A stretch of 35,002 bases of DNA, taken from assembly GCA_964638715.1 (NCBI GenBank), contig CAZWZF010000051.1, forward strand, positions 1 through 35,002, read 5' to 3'. Within the stretch, counting starts at the first letter, position 1. Each line of letters starts with the position of its first letter. The notes under the pieces were generated by a model. The model saw only the letters and a list, made by a program, of their open reading frames with translations, was not told the origin of the DNA and searched no databases. Shown piece after piece: positions 7,479-14,742 of the stretch. The DNA comes from JBAXQQ01 sp037131695. Lineage in GTDB: Bacteria; Armatimonadota; Hebobacteria; CAIYQO01. A program made the position numbers and the translations under genes.

Positions 7479-8957
7479 TCATGGTTTTTTCGACGTTACT
7501 GAATAACTGAACGCGATATCACCACTTTTTTGTTTATCTGTTTCATCTTTGGGCAGGTATTGTTTTACATAATTCACGGTTACTTTGTCAGGGGCAACAA
7601 CGACGCGGGTGTAGCCGGTATTGGGAAATTTGTCACCGGTAAAGTAGGCATCCGCATTATACAGTGCGTAATTTGGGTCTGCCGGTTCCGGCAAGGTTTG
7701 ATAGATGACGCCATCAAGAGTTTGTTTGACAAAAATATGGTCATGTCCCTGAAAGAATATTGTTACACCGTTTTTTGCCATCAATTGATGAATAGGCAAA
7801 GGCCAGGTTGGACGTTTTATGGATAAAAGATATCTTCCGTTCTTGTCATAGCCACCCCATTCGCAGATGGTGGCTTCTTCAATGCCGCCGCGACCAGTAC
7901 CAAGAACATGATGTGCAAAGATAAATTTATATTTCGACTTGCTATCTTCCAGGATTTTCTTCAGCCATTGATATTGGGTGTCTCCAATGGTGGTATTCCA
8001 CAAATCCCGTGTTTTCTGTCCGCCACCCAAGGGGTTGTCTACCGCCATTGTTGAATGCCAATAGGGATCGATGACAATGAATTGTGCATCTCCCCATGTC
8101 CAGGCATAATAATCGCGCAACAGTCCGATATTATCAACGGTTTGGGTGTCGCCAGTATAGAATTTATCTGGACCTGGTTGGGGAAACAGTGAATTACGAT
8201 TGACCTGTGCCCACACTGCGACGTTATTCGCAGTTCCGTCCAGGTTACACATGGCAGCCTGTTCATGATTGCCATTAACAAGAAACAAAGGCGCGGATTG
8301 TCCTATCAGTGATAAAAAATATCTCTGGTGAAGATAAACTTTCTTTATCGAATCAGCATCAAGAGTACGTAATGTATCTACGCTGAAATCGTCGCCAATA
8401 GCCATGTAAAAATCTGGTTTATCCGCGGCAGCGGCCTTTAATGTTTGCGCGTAAAAGACTGAGTCATGCTGTTGCGCGCGTTCCGGGTGCGAATCACCCT
8501 GGATATCAAAGGTAAAAGCGCTGCCAACCGCGCGTTGAGTATGAAAAGTGCATTCTTCACTGGTATCAAAAGGAACAGTGCCTGGTCGTCGTGAGCGAAG
8601 GCGATAGTAATATTGAGTATCCGCAGTCAGATTATCCAGAAGAAGTTCAACCGGAACACCGACAGTAATGCTGATTTTTACAGTTTGTTTAACATAACTA
8701 TTTTTTACGGTGCCATATTCAATATAACCTTCCAGACCATTTGCTGAAAGTATATTTGCTGTGATTGAGTTCTGTGTTGGTCGTCCCAAAATTACTGACA
8801 AAGATTTATTGGCGACTACCACAGTGGGAAGTTGCTGTTCCAGAAAAGGCTGTCTACCACCGCCTTTGCCTTTATTTCCAACACCTTGAGAAAAGATTGA
8901 AATGGGAAGTGCTATTAAAACTACACAAATTACAATTTTATGAAAAACTCTAAGCAT
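7479..8957 (-). CDS. secreted metallophosphoesterase with N-terminal Fn3-like domain (paralogue 2)
   Basis: Paralogue of the following gene with the same plan: signal peptide (MLRVFHKIVICVVLIALPIS), a short Gly/Lys-rich linker (GNKGKGGG), Fn3-like domain to about residue 142, then the phosphoesterase domain. Metal-site motifs: D155-S-H157, GDD 188-190, GNHE 229-232 (Glu where the paralogue has Asp), HH 349-350 and GHDH 404-407. Shared blocks such as YYAWTWGDAQFI and SKSKYKF show common descent. Start: the ATG at 8957 has AAGGAG six bases upstream (8969-8964); the longer reading frame to 9068 adds an unlikely pre-signal extension. It lies 221 bases downstream of the glycyl radical enzyme gene; whether it shares that transcript is unclear. 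Confidence 0.87.
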   Translation of the reverse strand: MLRVFHKIVICVVLIALPISIFSQGVGNKGKGGGRQPFLEQQLPTVVVANKSLSVILGRPTQNSITANILSANGLEGYIEYGTVKNSYVKQTVKISITVGVPVELLLDNLTADTQYYYRLRSRRPGTVPFDTSEECTFHTQRAVGSAFTFDIQGDSHPERAQQHDSVFYAQTLKAAAADKPDFYMAIGDDFSVDTLRTLDADSIKKVYLHQRYFLSLIGQSAPLFLVNGNHEQAAMCNLDGTANNVAVWAQVNRNSLFPQPGPDKFYTGDTQTVDNIGLLRDYYAWTWGDAQFIVIDPYWHSTMAVDNPLGGGQKTRDLWNTTIGDTQYQWLKKILEDSKSKYKFIFAHHVLGTGRGGIEEATICEWGGYDKNGRYLLSIKRPTWPLPIHQLMAKNGVTIFFQGHDHIFVKQTLDGVIYQTLPEPADPNYALYNADAYFTGDKFPNTGYTRVVVAPDKVTVNYVKQYLPKDETDKQKSGDIAFSYSVTSKKP

Positions 8958-9049
8958 CAAGTTCTCCTTTTGTATAATAGAATACGTCGTAAATATCACA
9001 TTTTCATCACAAATAGAGAAATATTTGTATATCACCAAATAGTTATGCA

Positions 9050-9065
9050 GGGTCATTGCTGACCC
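9050..9065. other. short perfect hairpin in the gap before the phosphoesterase pair
   Basis: GGGTCA, loop TTGC, TGACCC form a 6-bp perfect stem between the glycyl radical enzyme gene and the phosphoesterase genes. No T-run follows on either strand, so a terminator call is weak. A short heptamer-like stretch (ATTTGCA ATTTGCC, 9138-9151) lies nearer the enzyme gene. Confidence 0.35.
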
Positions 9066-9178
9066 CACATGATAGATTGGTTAATTTTATTGATTATTAT
9101 TCCGGTCTATAAACTGTTATTTGATTTAACAGACATAATTTGCAATTTGCCATGTGGAATTTCTCTTCTCTCTTCAAC

Positions 9179-11341
9179 TCATCCTTCCATTAACCTGTCA
9201 ACAACTAACTGCCTAAATTCCGGTGACAGGCTGGCGAAGAAGGCGGTGAAACCGGTTACTCTCACCACCAAATCGGGGTATAGCGACGGGTCGTTATGGG
9301 CGGCGAGGATTTTTTCTTTATTTATCACGTTGATATTGAACAATGTGCCGCCAAGGTCGATATGGGTTTTTATCAGGGTCGCTACATTGCGCAGGCCATT
9401 GTCGCCGCGGGATATGCCCGGGTCAATTTCCATCTGTACTGGTGCGGTATTGCCATATCCCGGTTGAATAGCGGCGATGGCGCGCACCATGGCGGTGGGA
9501 GCACCATCTTTGCGAAATGCCGGGTCGGGGTTGGCTCCGTGAGAAATAGGCAAGCCGGCGTGACGGCCGTTGGGGGTAGCGGGCAGTTCTTTACCCATGG
9601 GAATGGTATTCGACCAGGAGAACCAGCCGGGAATCATATTTTTGCTGGCCGGGGTGGGATGAGCTTTTACTAATTGTGTGAAGGCTTGCGAGATACGCAG
9701 TGCCCACTTATCGCCAAGTGAATTGCCGCTGCCATATTTTTCGCTATGGCTCAGCATCAGCCGCACTCGTTCTCCGGGAATTCCCGCAAAATCATTCTTC
9801 AGATGTTCCGCAACTTCTGCCCAGGTCAGCACTTTTTCTTTTTCAATTCGCTGTTCAAGGGCGGCGAAAGAATCTGCCACCACTGCCAGCGCAGAGCCAT
9901 CTACGCACATATTGTAAAATTCAACGCCGCCATCCGTCGCGTCGCGTCCCTTCTCTAACGTGCCATGACACAGCAGATCAAGCATTAATTCTGGATTTAC
10001 ATCTTTTTGATGCGCCAGGTGAAAATCAATTCCCCGGGCAGTACAGAGAACAGCGCGTTTAAGATGTTGTATGAAACCATTCCACAAGGTTTCCACGGAG
10101 TTTTCTATCGCAGGATTATCCAGCATTTCCCATAATGCGACATTAAAAACCATGCCGGTATTTATTTTCACTACGTCATTAAGGGTGTATTCGCGTCCGG
10201 GTATCGCCATCCAGTGACAGCCAACCGCAATGCGCTGGCGGGCGAGTTCTTTGGAATAGCCATTGCACATGAAACCATCGGTTAATCCCTTCTCTCCACT
10301 GAAACGCGGCCAGGCCTGGCGATCCTGTACCAGGTATTTCACCGCAGTTTGAAAGAAGTTTTCATCAATGTCATCATGAAGACGGATAGTCAAATTGCAC
10401 GGAATGCTGATAAGATGTGCGGCGTCCAGTGTTAAGTATGACACCCGGCTGGTCATATCGCGGCCATCCGCGGTTACACCAGATAATTGGTAATACTGCG
10501 GGTCATTAAGCAGCAGGCAAGCGATATAATAGGTGGCGATGTCATCATTAATTATCCCAGTTGCGAGATCGCATTCGTAATATGGCCGCAATAACTCATC
10601 AAGCTGTCCGCCGGCGCCATCACCGTTAAACATTCGCGATATCATGTTGTTCCAGGCTATCCACTGGCATGCCTCACGCATGGTGCGGGCAGGATTATCC
10701 ACCAGCCAGCTATTTACTTCTGCCATTTCACGCAAATTATCGCGCAGTTCCGGTACAGTTTCTATCTCTTCAGCTTCGTTTATCGTGTCAATTGTCCGAC
10801 GGATAAAGCCTTGAATACCAATGACAATATCTTCTTCCGCCTGGTAAAATTCAGCACATTCCGGTCCATTTTTTTCACGATAGCGGCGAATTTTCTGCAA
10901 CAAGCCACCCCAGCCAAGTTCCAGTCCCATTTTTAAATCCGGGGCAAAATGCTGCGGTCCGCCAATGCCATGAACAATGCCGTATTTATTTTGCTCTTCA
11001 TGCAGAAAAGAAAAATCGAACTCTGGTTTCCACCCGCCTCTTTGCATCCATGACAAGTAAAACATGTATCGGCCCGCCAATGCGTCATTCGGGTCAACGT
11101 AGGTGGGATGGACGTCCAGCAGTGACCGGTAGTTGTCGCCCCAACCCTTGAACCCGTAAAATCCGCCATTGGGATGATTGGGAATAGGTTCCCATTTGAA
11201 ATCCAACGGTGGCGGTACAAGCCCGTGGTCGTCAGCGTTCATGTATCCATTACGACGTTTTTTTTCTGCTGTCTGCGCTAATTTTTTCTCACGAAGACGC
11301 GAAATTCTTTCTGCATAGTTAATTGCTGCTGCTATTGTCAA
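9179..11341 (-). CDS. pyruvate-formate-lyase-family glycyl radical enzyme, substrate unknown
   Basis: A 720-residue glycyl radical enzyme (GRE), oxygen-sensitive and cytosolic. The C-terminal glycyl radical motif is RVTGFTAFF with Gly697. The active-site cysteine is probably Cys375 in RIAVGCHWMAIPGREYTLND. Most characterised GRE eliminases (diol/glycerol dehydratase, choline lyase) have GC-x-E there, and PFL has CC; here Cys is followed by His-Trp, so it is not a standard dehydratase or PFL. Other blocks (MISRMFNGDGAGGQLDELLRP, WPRFSGEKGLTDGFM) match a GRE group I recall from Lentisphaerae-like genomes. Start: TTG at 11341, with AAGGAA (11355-11350) eight bases upstream; no in-frame ATG is nearby. 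The Shine-Dalgarno overlaps the stop codon of the activase gene 12 bases upstream, so the pair is one operon. Confidence 0.9.
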   Translation of the reverse strand: MTIAAAINYAERISRLREKKLAQTAEKKRRNGYMNADDHGLVPPPLDFKWEPIPNHPNGGFYGFKGWGDNYRSLLDVHPTYVDPNDALAGRYMFYLSWMQRGGWKPEFDFSFLHEEQNKYGIVHGIGGPQHFAPDLKMGLELGWGGLLQKIRRYREKNGPECAEFYQAEEDIVIGIQGFIRRTIDTINEAEEIETVPELRDNLREMAEVNSWLVDNPARTMREACQWIAWNNMISRMFNGDGAGGQLDELLRPYYECDLATGIINDDIATYYIACLLLNDPQYYQLSGVTADGRDMTSRVSYLTLDAAHLISIPCNLTIRLHDDIDENFFQTAVKYLVQDRQAWPRFSGEKGLTDGFMCNGYSKELARQRIAVGCHWMAIPGREYTLNDVVKINTGMVFNVALWEMLDNPAIENSVETLWNGFIQHLKRAVLCTARGIDFHLAHQKDVNPELMLDLLCHGTLEKGRDATDGGVEFYNMCVDGSALAVVADSFAALEQRIEKEKVLTWAEVAEHLKNDFAGIPGERVRLMLSHSEKYGSGNSLGDKWALRISQAFTQLVKAHPTPASKNMIPGWFSWSNTIPMGKELPATPNGRHAGLPISHGANPDPAFRKDGAPTAMVRAIAAIQPGYGNTAPVQMEIDPGISRGDNGLRNVATLIKTHIDLGGTLFNINVINKEKILAAHNDPSLYPDLVVRVTGFTAFFASLSPEFRQLVVDRLMEG

Positions 11342-11353
11342 AATATTGTTTCC

Positions 11354-12271
11354 TTAATTTGTCGCTGCTTCACCCGCGATACGCACCTTGATATTGCGCT
11401 GACGCGCCACGTTAGCGAGTGATTGCATAAGTTCATTAGAGGGGGGAGTAAGCTTTTTTGTTTCAAAATTGCCCAAAGTTTTATTTTTACCGGTTCCCAA
11501 TGGGTGGTAAGGCAATAATTCATAATAAATAAGGTTCGGCATATCGCTGAGATAGTCTGCGATGGCTCCGATATCTTCAGCCGTGTCATTTACGCCGGGG
11601 ATTATCGGGGTGCGAATGATAACCGGAATATTTTCATTTGCCAATCGCCGCAAGTTATCCAGTATTTGCCGATTGCTGGCACCGGTTGCTTCTTTGTGGC
11701 GAATTGGGTCGATTAATTTAACATCCATCATCAACATATCCAAATGCGGCAATATTGTGGCTATTCGTTCCCACGGCCAAGACAGATTTGTCTCAATTGC
11801 TGTTTTTATCCCAATATCCTGGCAGCGCTTTAAAATACCGATAGTAAAATCCATCTGCAACAGCGGTTCACCACCAGAAATTGTGATGCCGCCACCGGAA
11901 CGGTCATAAAACTCTTTGTCCTGAACTATCTCATTTACAACTTCATTGACAGACATGGAACGACCAATAAGGACCCGTGCATGCGCGTAGCAAGCCACTG
12001 CACATGCGCCGCAGGCTCGACAACGCTCCCGGGAGTATTGCGGGTTGCCGTCTACCTGAGATAATGCGCCGTAAGGACAAAAAGATATACAGGCAAGACA
12101 GCCAATGCAATCTTTTTCGTTTACCTGGAGTTCTTGTTGTGGAGAGATGGTTTCCGGGTTGTGACACCAAAAGCAATGCATCTGACAGCCTTTCAGAAAG
12201 ACAGTAGTGCGAATACCGTCCCCATCGTGCACAGAAAATCTCTGTATGTCAGTTACAATACCTTGCAACAT
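11354..12271 (-). CDS. glycyl radical enzyme activating enzyme (radical SAM)
   Basis: A 305-residue radical SAM activase that installs the glycyl radical on the partner encoded immediately downstream. Seen: the CxxxCxxC cluster motif C29-QMH-C33-FW-C36; a ferredoxin-like insert with two 4Fe-4S sites (C55, C58, C61, C65 and C84, C87, C90, C94); and the SAM-binding GGEP at 133-136. The two extra clusters are typical of activases of dehydratase- and decarboxylase-type GREs rather than PflA, which lacks them. A short GGAAGGG Shine-Dalgarno precedes the ATG at 12271. The gene order activase then GRE, with a 12-base gap, ensures co-expression. A promoter candidate lies at 12320-12348. Confidence 0.92.
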   Translation of the reverse strand: MLQGIVTDIQRFSVHDGDGIRTTVFLKGCQMHCFWCHNPETISPQQELQVNEKDCIGCLACISFCPYGALSQVDGNPQYSRERCRACGACAVACYAHARVLIGRSMSVNEVVNEIVQDKEFYDRSGGGITISGGEPLLQMDFTIGILKRCQDIGIKTAIETNLSWPWERIATILPHLDMLMMDVKLIDPIRHKEATGASNRQILDNLRRLANENIPVIIRTPIIPGVNDTAEDIGAIADYLSDMPNLIYYELLPYHPLGTGKNKTLGNFETKKLTPPSNELMQSLANVARQRNIKVRIAGEAATN

Positions 12272-12319
12272 TACCCTTCCCCCAATATAGAAAGCACTGT
12301 TCTGTAACTTTCTTAATAA

Positions 12320-12348
12320 ATGGTATTACTAAACATCCGTAGGGTCAA
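12320..12348 (-). promoter_or_regulatory. candidate promoter of the activase-GRE operon
   Basis: On the minus strand, TTGACC (12348-12343), a 17-base spacer and TACCAT (12325-12320) resemble a sigma-70 promoter (5/6 and 4/6), about 50 bases before the activase start. No clear operator for an oxygen or substrate regulator was recognised. Confidence 0.4.
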
Positions 12349-12410
12349 GAGGAATTTTTGCAAAATAAGATTAATTTTCAAAATAATGTTAATAGGTGCA
12401 CATTTGAGGA

Positions 12411-12439
12411 ATTGACAATTTGACGATTGACGATTGACA
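12411..12439. repeat. heptanucleotide tandem array H1 (ATTGACR)
   Basis: ATTGACA, an 8-base variant ATTTGACG, ATTGACG and ATTGACA follow one another directly. Such short tandemly repeated heptamers recur in several gaps of this window. The gap 12272-12756 holds no gene: only this array, a nonamer palindrome, a MITE-like element, a second heptamer array and promoter signals. Confidence 0.6.
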
Positions 12440-12450
12440 ATAAAATAAAA

Positions 12451-12498
12451 ATTAACATGGATAGGCAGGATAGGCAGGATAAATTTTATCATGTTAAT
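12451..12498. repeat. palindrome-flanked nonamer repeat
   Basis: Perfect 8-base inverted ends (ATTAACAT at 12451-12458, ATGTTAAT at 12491-12498) enclose 2.4 tandem copies of GGATAGGCA (12459-12480). From memory this resembles a GGATAAACAGGAT...ATGTTAAT intergenic repeat seen in diverse bacterial genomes; that likeness is not checked. Confidence 0.6.
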
Positions 12499-12508
12499 CT
12501 TGTAAAAT

Positions 12509-12651
12509 CAGGACTCGCTTAGCCCCATCCCCAAACCCCTTCCCCGAAGGAGAAGGGGCTTATATATGATAGTTTTAAGATTAAAATGATAGCCCCTCTC
12601 CTTCCGGGGAGGGGTTGGGGTGGGGCTTATAAGGTGGTAAGCGAAGTCCTG
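12509..12651. mobile_element. MITE-like GC-rich palindromic element with target duplication
   Basis: A 143-bp element with terminal inverted repeats CAGGACTCGCTTA (12509-12521) and TAAGCGAAGTCCTG (12638-12651, which differs by one extra base). It is flanked on both sides by a directly repeated TAAAAT (12503-12508 and 12652-12657), which looks like a 6-bp target-site duplication. Inside, two GC-rich hairpins (AGCCCC...GGGGCT type) are separated by an AT-rich centre, TATATATGATAG...AAAATGATAG. No coding capacity. A second, highly similar copy in the opposite orientation starts at about 34893 and runs off the window. Confidence 0.75.
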
Positions 12652-12673
12652 TAAAATAAAACTTTTAATAATA

Positions 12674-12708
12674 ATTTGTCATTTACAATTTGCCATTTGC
12701 CATTTTAA
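12674..12708. repeat. heptanucleotide tandem array H2 (ATTTGCC type)
   Basis: Five units in exact 7-base phase: ATTTGTC, ATTTACA, ATTTGCC, ATTTGCC, ATTTTAA. The central 21 bases (ATTTACA + 2 x ATTTGCC) recur identically at 30961-30981, 18 kb away. Confidence 0.7.
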
Positions 12709-12712
12709 AAAA

Positions 12713-12721
12713 TGTTATAAT
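12713..12721 (+). promoter_or_regulatory. extended -10 promoter of the DUF4886 gene
   Basis: TGTTATAAT is a perfect TGnTATAAT extended -10 box, 36 bases before the ATG at 12757. No good -35 is present at 17 bases; the heptamer array H2 occupies that region. Confidence 0.5.
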
Positions 12722-12756
12722 TACTCAGCAATTCCACTTCTTTTTTGGAGAAAATT

Positions 12757-13605
12757 ATGATTCGCATGTTGACTTTTGGCAACTCATTCGCTGATAACAT
12801 TTCAGCGTATTTGCCGCAAATTATGCTGGGTGCAAATGATGATATATTAATTGGCCGCGCTAATATTGGCGGATGCCCGTTTGATAAGCATTGGAGATTA
12901 GCACAGATTCATGAGGCTGACCCTACAGACCCGGAAGGCATGCCTTATTACAACCCGCAAACCGATGAACGCAACCTGGGATTGAAAGAGGCACTGGTGA
13001 TGGATAAGTGGGATTTTGTCACCATTCAGCAATTCAGTTGGATAAGCAACGATATCGCCACATATCAGCCATACGCGGGGTACTTGCGTGATTACGCGAA
13101 GAAATATGCACCACAGGTAGAGGTGATAATGCATGAAACCTGGGCATATCGCAAAGATGACCCGCGTTTTGACGGCGTGAATGACAGTATGGATATCATG
13201 TATAAAGATTTATCCGCCGCGTATAAGGCAGTAGCCGCTGAATTGAATATCCGGGTTGTTCCGGTAGGTGACGCATTCCAGATAGCATCTAATGACCCCG
13301 AGTTTATATATACTCCCGATCCCAATTATAACTTCACCAATCCGGTATTCCCGGAATTACCCGACCAGAAAAATTCGCTGCACGCGGGTTATTACTGGCG
13401 AAAAAATGAGGAAACCAGCGAATACTGCCTGGAAATGGACGGACATCACGCAAATCGTACCGGTGAATATCTTGGCGGCCTTGTCTTCTGTGGTTTTCTG
13501 ACGGGAAAAAGTCCGGTAGGCAACACATTCAAACCCGAATGGCTGACTGATGTTGAAATTGCAACTCTGCAAAAAGCTGCAGAGAAAGCACTGAATAGTT
13601 TATAA
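12757..13605 (+). CDS. DUF4886 family SGNH-like hydrolase
   Basis: A 282-residue protein of the DUF4886 family, an SGNH/GDSL hydrolase relative. The N-terminus reads MIRMLTFGNSFADN, where GNSF (8-11) carries the presumed nucleophile Ser10. VTIQQFSW (about 88-95) and HETWAY (126-131) are the conserved middle blocks. DGHHANRTGEY (228-238) holds the C-terminal Asp/His pair. The likely reaction is ester hydrolysis, perhaps removal of acyl groups from carbohydrate; that is inference. There is no signal peptide, so it should be cytosolic. The ATG at 12757 is chosen because GGAG lies six bases upstream; the reading frame extends four codons further without a Shine-Dalgarno. It stands alone, with repeats upstream and its own promoter. 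Confidence 0.82.
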   Translation: MIRMLTFGNSFADNISAYLPQIMLGANDDILIGRANIGGCPFDKHWRLAQIHEADPTDPEGMPYYNPQTDERNLGLKEALVMDKWDFVTIQQFSWISNDIATYQPYAGYLRDYAKKYAPQVEVIMHETWAYRKDDPRFDGVNDSMDIMYKDLSAAYKAVAAELNIRVVPVGDAFQIASNDPEFIYTPDPNYNFTNPVFPELPDQKNSLHAGYYWRKNEETSEYCLEMDGHHANRTGEYLGGLVFCGFLTGKSPVGNTFKPEWLTDVEIATLQKAAEKALNSL

Positions 13606-13677
13606 TACAGTCTGTTCCATCCCTTTAATAGGTATGTCTAAATTTACTGTTGAACAAGTCTAAAATATAAAATTTAT

Positions 13678-13738
13678 TTGACAATATTAATAATTAGGTA
13701 TATTATATCTAATTAGGGTCACCGAAAAAGTTTTCGGG
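13678..13738 (+). promoter_or_regulatory. consensus promoter, overlapping palindromic operator and leader hairpin
   Basis: TTGACA (13678-13683), exactly 17 bases, then TATTAT (13701-13706) is a near-perfect sigma-70 promoter. A 25-base palindrome, 13691-13715 (ends TAATTAG and CTAATTA; 11 of 12 pairs match), is laid over the -10 box, the expected place for a repressor or MarR/TetR-type dimer. A perfect leader hairpin, CCGAAAA-AG-TTTTCGG (13722-13737), follows. The gene starts at 13763 with a GGGGGG ribosome site. Confidence 0.65.
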
Positions 13739-13762
13739 ACATATTTAAAAGGGGGGCATACC

Positions 13763-14527
13763 ATGTTAAAAAACTGGGGAATGCTCGTACTGCTGGCGGG
13801 ATTTATTCTGCCGGCGTTGGCTAACGAGCCGGAAGCGATTGTCATTAACGGACATTCAATGATGCCGCTTCGCGTCGTGTCAGAATCATTTGGTGCTGGC
13901 ATACAATACAATTCAAGGACAAAAGAAGTCGATTTTGGTATTGGCTATCAAAAAACAACTATGACGGTTGGCAGCAAAACAGCCAGAGTCGACAACAAGG
14001 TAGTGATTCTTGATGAAGCACCAGTAGTAGTTGCAGGAGTTACTTATGTACCTGCACGCTTCGTAAGTGTCGTTATCGGAGCTACAATATCTTTTGGCAG
14101 TGACAATCGTGTATGTATCGAGCATAAGGGTAAGAAAGTTTATATGCATACGAGAAGGCATACCCCGCCAGGATTAGAGAAGAAAGGTGGAGTACCACCG
14201 GGATTAGCTAAAAAAGGCGGATTCCCACCGGGATTAGCTAAAAAACATGGTATTTCACCTGGTGAAGACAGCCACATGAAAGGCGACAGACCCCCAAGTC
14301 CGGATTTTCATAATATGAAAGGCAATACCTCGTCAAAAAAAGATGAGCATAGAAATAATGATAACGACAAGGGTAAAAAAGGCGATATGCAGCGTGAAAA
14401 TGATAAGATGAAAGGCAACATGCAGCATGGGAATAATGGTGACAATGAAAAAGATAAGAATGACAAGAATGACAAGAACGACAAGAAAGATCACAAAGGT
14501 GACAAAGATAAAAAAGATAAAAAATAA
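13763..14527 (+). CDS. secreted stalk-domain (copper amine oxidase N-like) protein with repetitive Lys/Asp tail
   Basis: A 254-residue exported protein in three parts. Residues 1-20 are a signal peptide ending PALAN. About 25-120 form a copper-amine-oxidase N-terminal (stalk) domain: INGHSMMPLRVVSESFGA, VDNKVVILDEAPVVVAGVTYVPARFVS. This is a cell-surface beta module not itself catalytic. Three 10-residue repeats of the (x)PPGLxKKGG type follow at about 134-163, and the last 85 residues are low-complexity Lys/Asp/Asn/Gly (KDKNDKNDKNDKKDHKGDKD). The charged tail suggests binding to surface polymers or metals, by inference. There is no sortase motif or membrane anchor. It is strongly expressed if the consensus promoter upstream is active, and is followed by a terminator-like hairpin, so it is monocistronic. 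Confidence 0.82.
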   Translation: MLKNWGMLVLLAGFILPALANEPEAIVINGHSMMPLRVVSESFGAGIQYNSRTKEVDFGIGYQKTTMTVGSKTARVDNKVVILDEAPVVVAGVTYVPARFVSVVIGATISFGSDNRVCIEHKGKKVYMHTRRHTPPGLEKKGGVPPGLAKKGGFPPGLAKKHGISPGEDSHMKGDRPPSPDFHNMKGNTSSKKDEHRNNDNDKGKKGDMQRENDKMKGNMQHGNNGDNEKDKNDKNDKNDKKDHKGDKDKKDKK

Positions 14528-14557
14528 ACCACCCTTTTCATTCTAAATAAAGAATCT

Positions 14558-14595
14558 TCCCCGGTCTTTACCTTACTAAAAGGTAAAGACCGGGG
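14558..14595 (+). terminator. strong hairpin after the stalk-domain gene
   Basis: A perfect 16-bp stem (14558-14573 with 14580-14595, CCCCGGTCTTTACCTT and its complement) with a 6-base loop, 30 bases after the stop codon. The following sequence ATAGTTGTT has only a weak T-run, so termination may be inefficient or aided. Confidence 0.65.
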
Positions 14596-14628
14596 ATAGT
14601 TGTTAAGTGGGAAGTTAAAATTGATAAA

Positions 14629-14657
14629 TTGACATACAAAGACCATTACACTATTAT
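14629..14657 (+). promoter_or_regulatory. sigma-70-type promoter of the zinc-ribbon membrane gene
   Basis: TTGACA (14629-14634), a 17-base spacer and TATTAT (14652-14657) repeat the same -35/-10 pair seen at 13678-13706. The start codon is at 14743, giving a leader of about 80 bases of very AT-rich sequence. Confidence 0.65.
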
Positions 14658-14742
14658 ATTTTCATTCAAATTATTATGTGAGAAAACGATTTAATTGTAC
14701 TAATTTTAACAAATATTAAATAAAAATACATAAGGAGCAAAT

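Noticed and set aside
8958..9060. CRP/FNR-type site from repeated TGTGAT motifs upstream of the phosphoesterase gene
   Set aside because: The motifs are direct, not inverted, repeats, and no TGTGA-N6-TCACA arrangement exists.
9050..9065. Extra copy of the tnpA-associated REP hairpin
   Set aside because: The stem GGGTCA/TGACCC shares only a few bases with the GACCCC-GTTA-GGGGTC hairpin and lacks its flanks.
8958..9068. Longer N-terminus of phosphoesterase paralogue 2
   Set aside because: It would place 37 residues before a clear signal peptide, while AAGGAG sits correctly before the ATG at 8957.
12272..12756. Small hidden gene in the 485-base gap
   Set aside because: Every stretch is either repeat or has frequent stops, with no start codon and ribosome site together before 12757.
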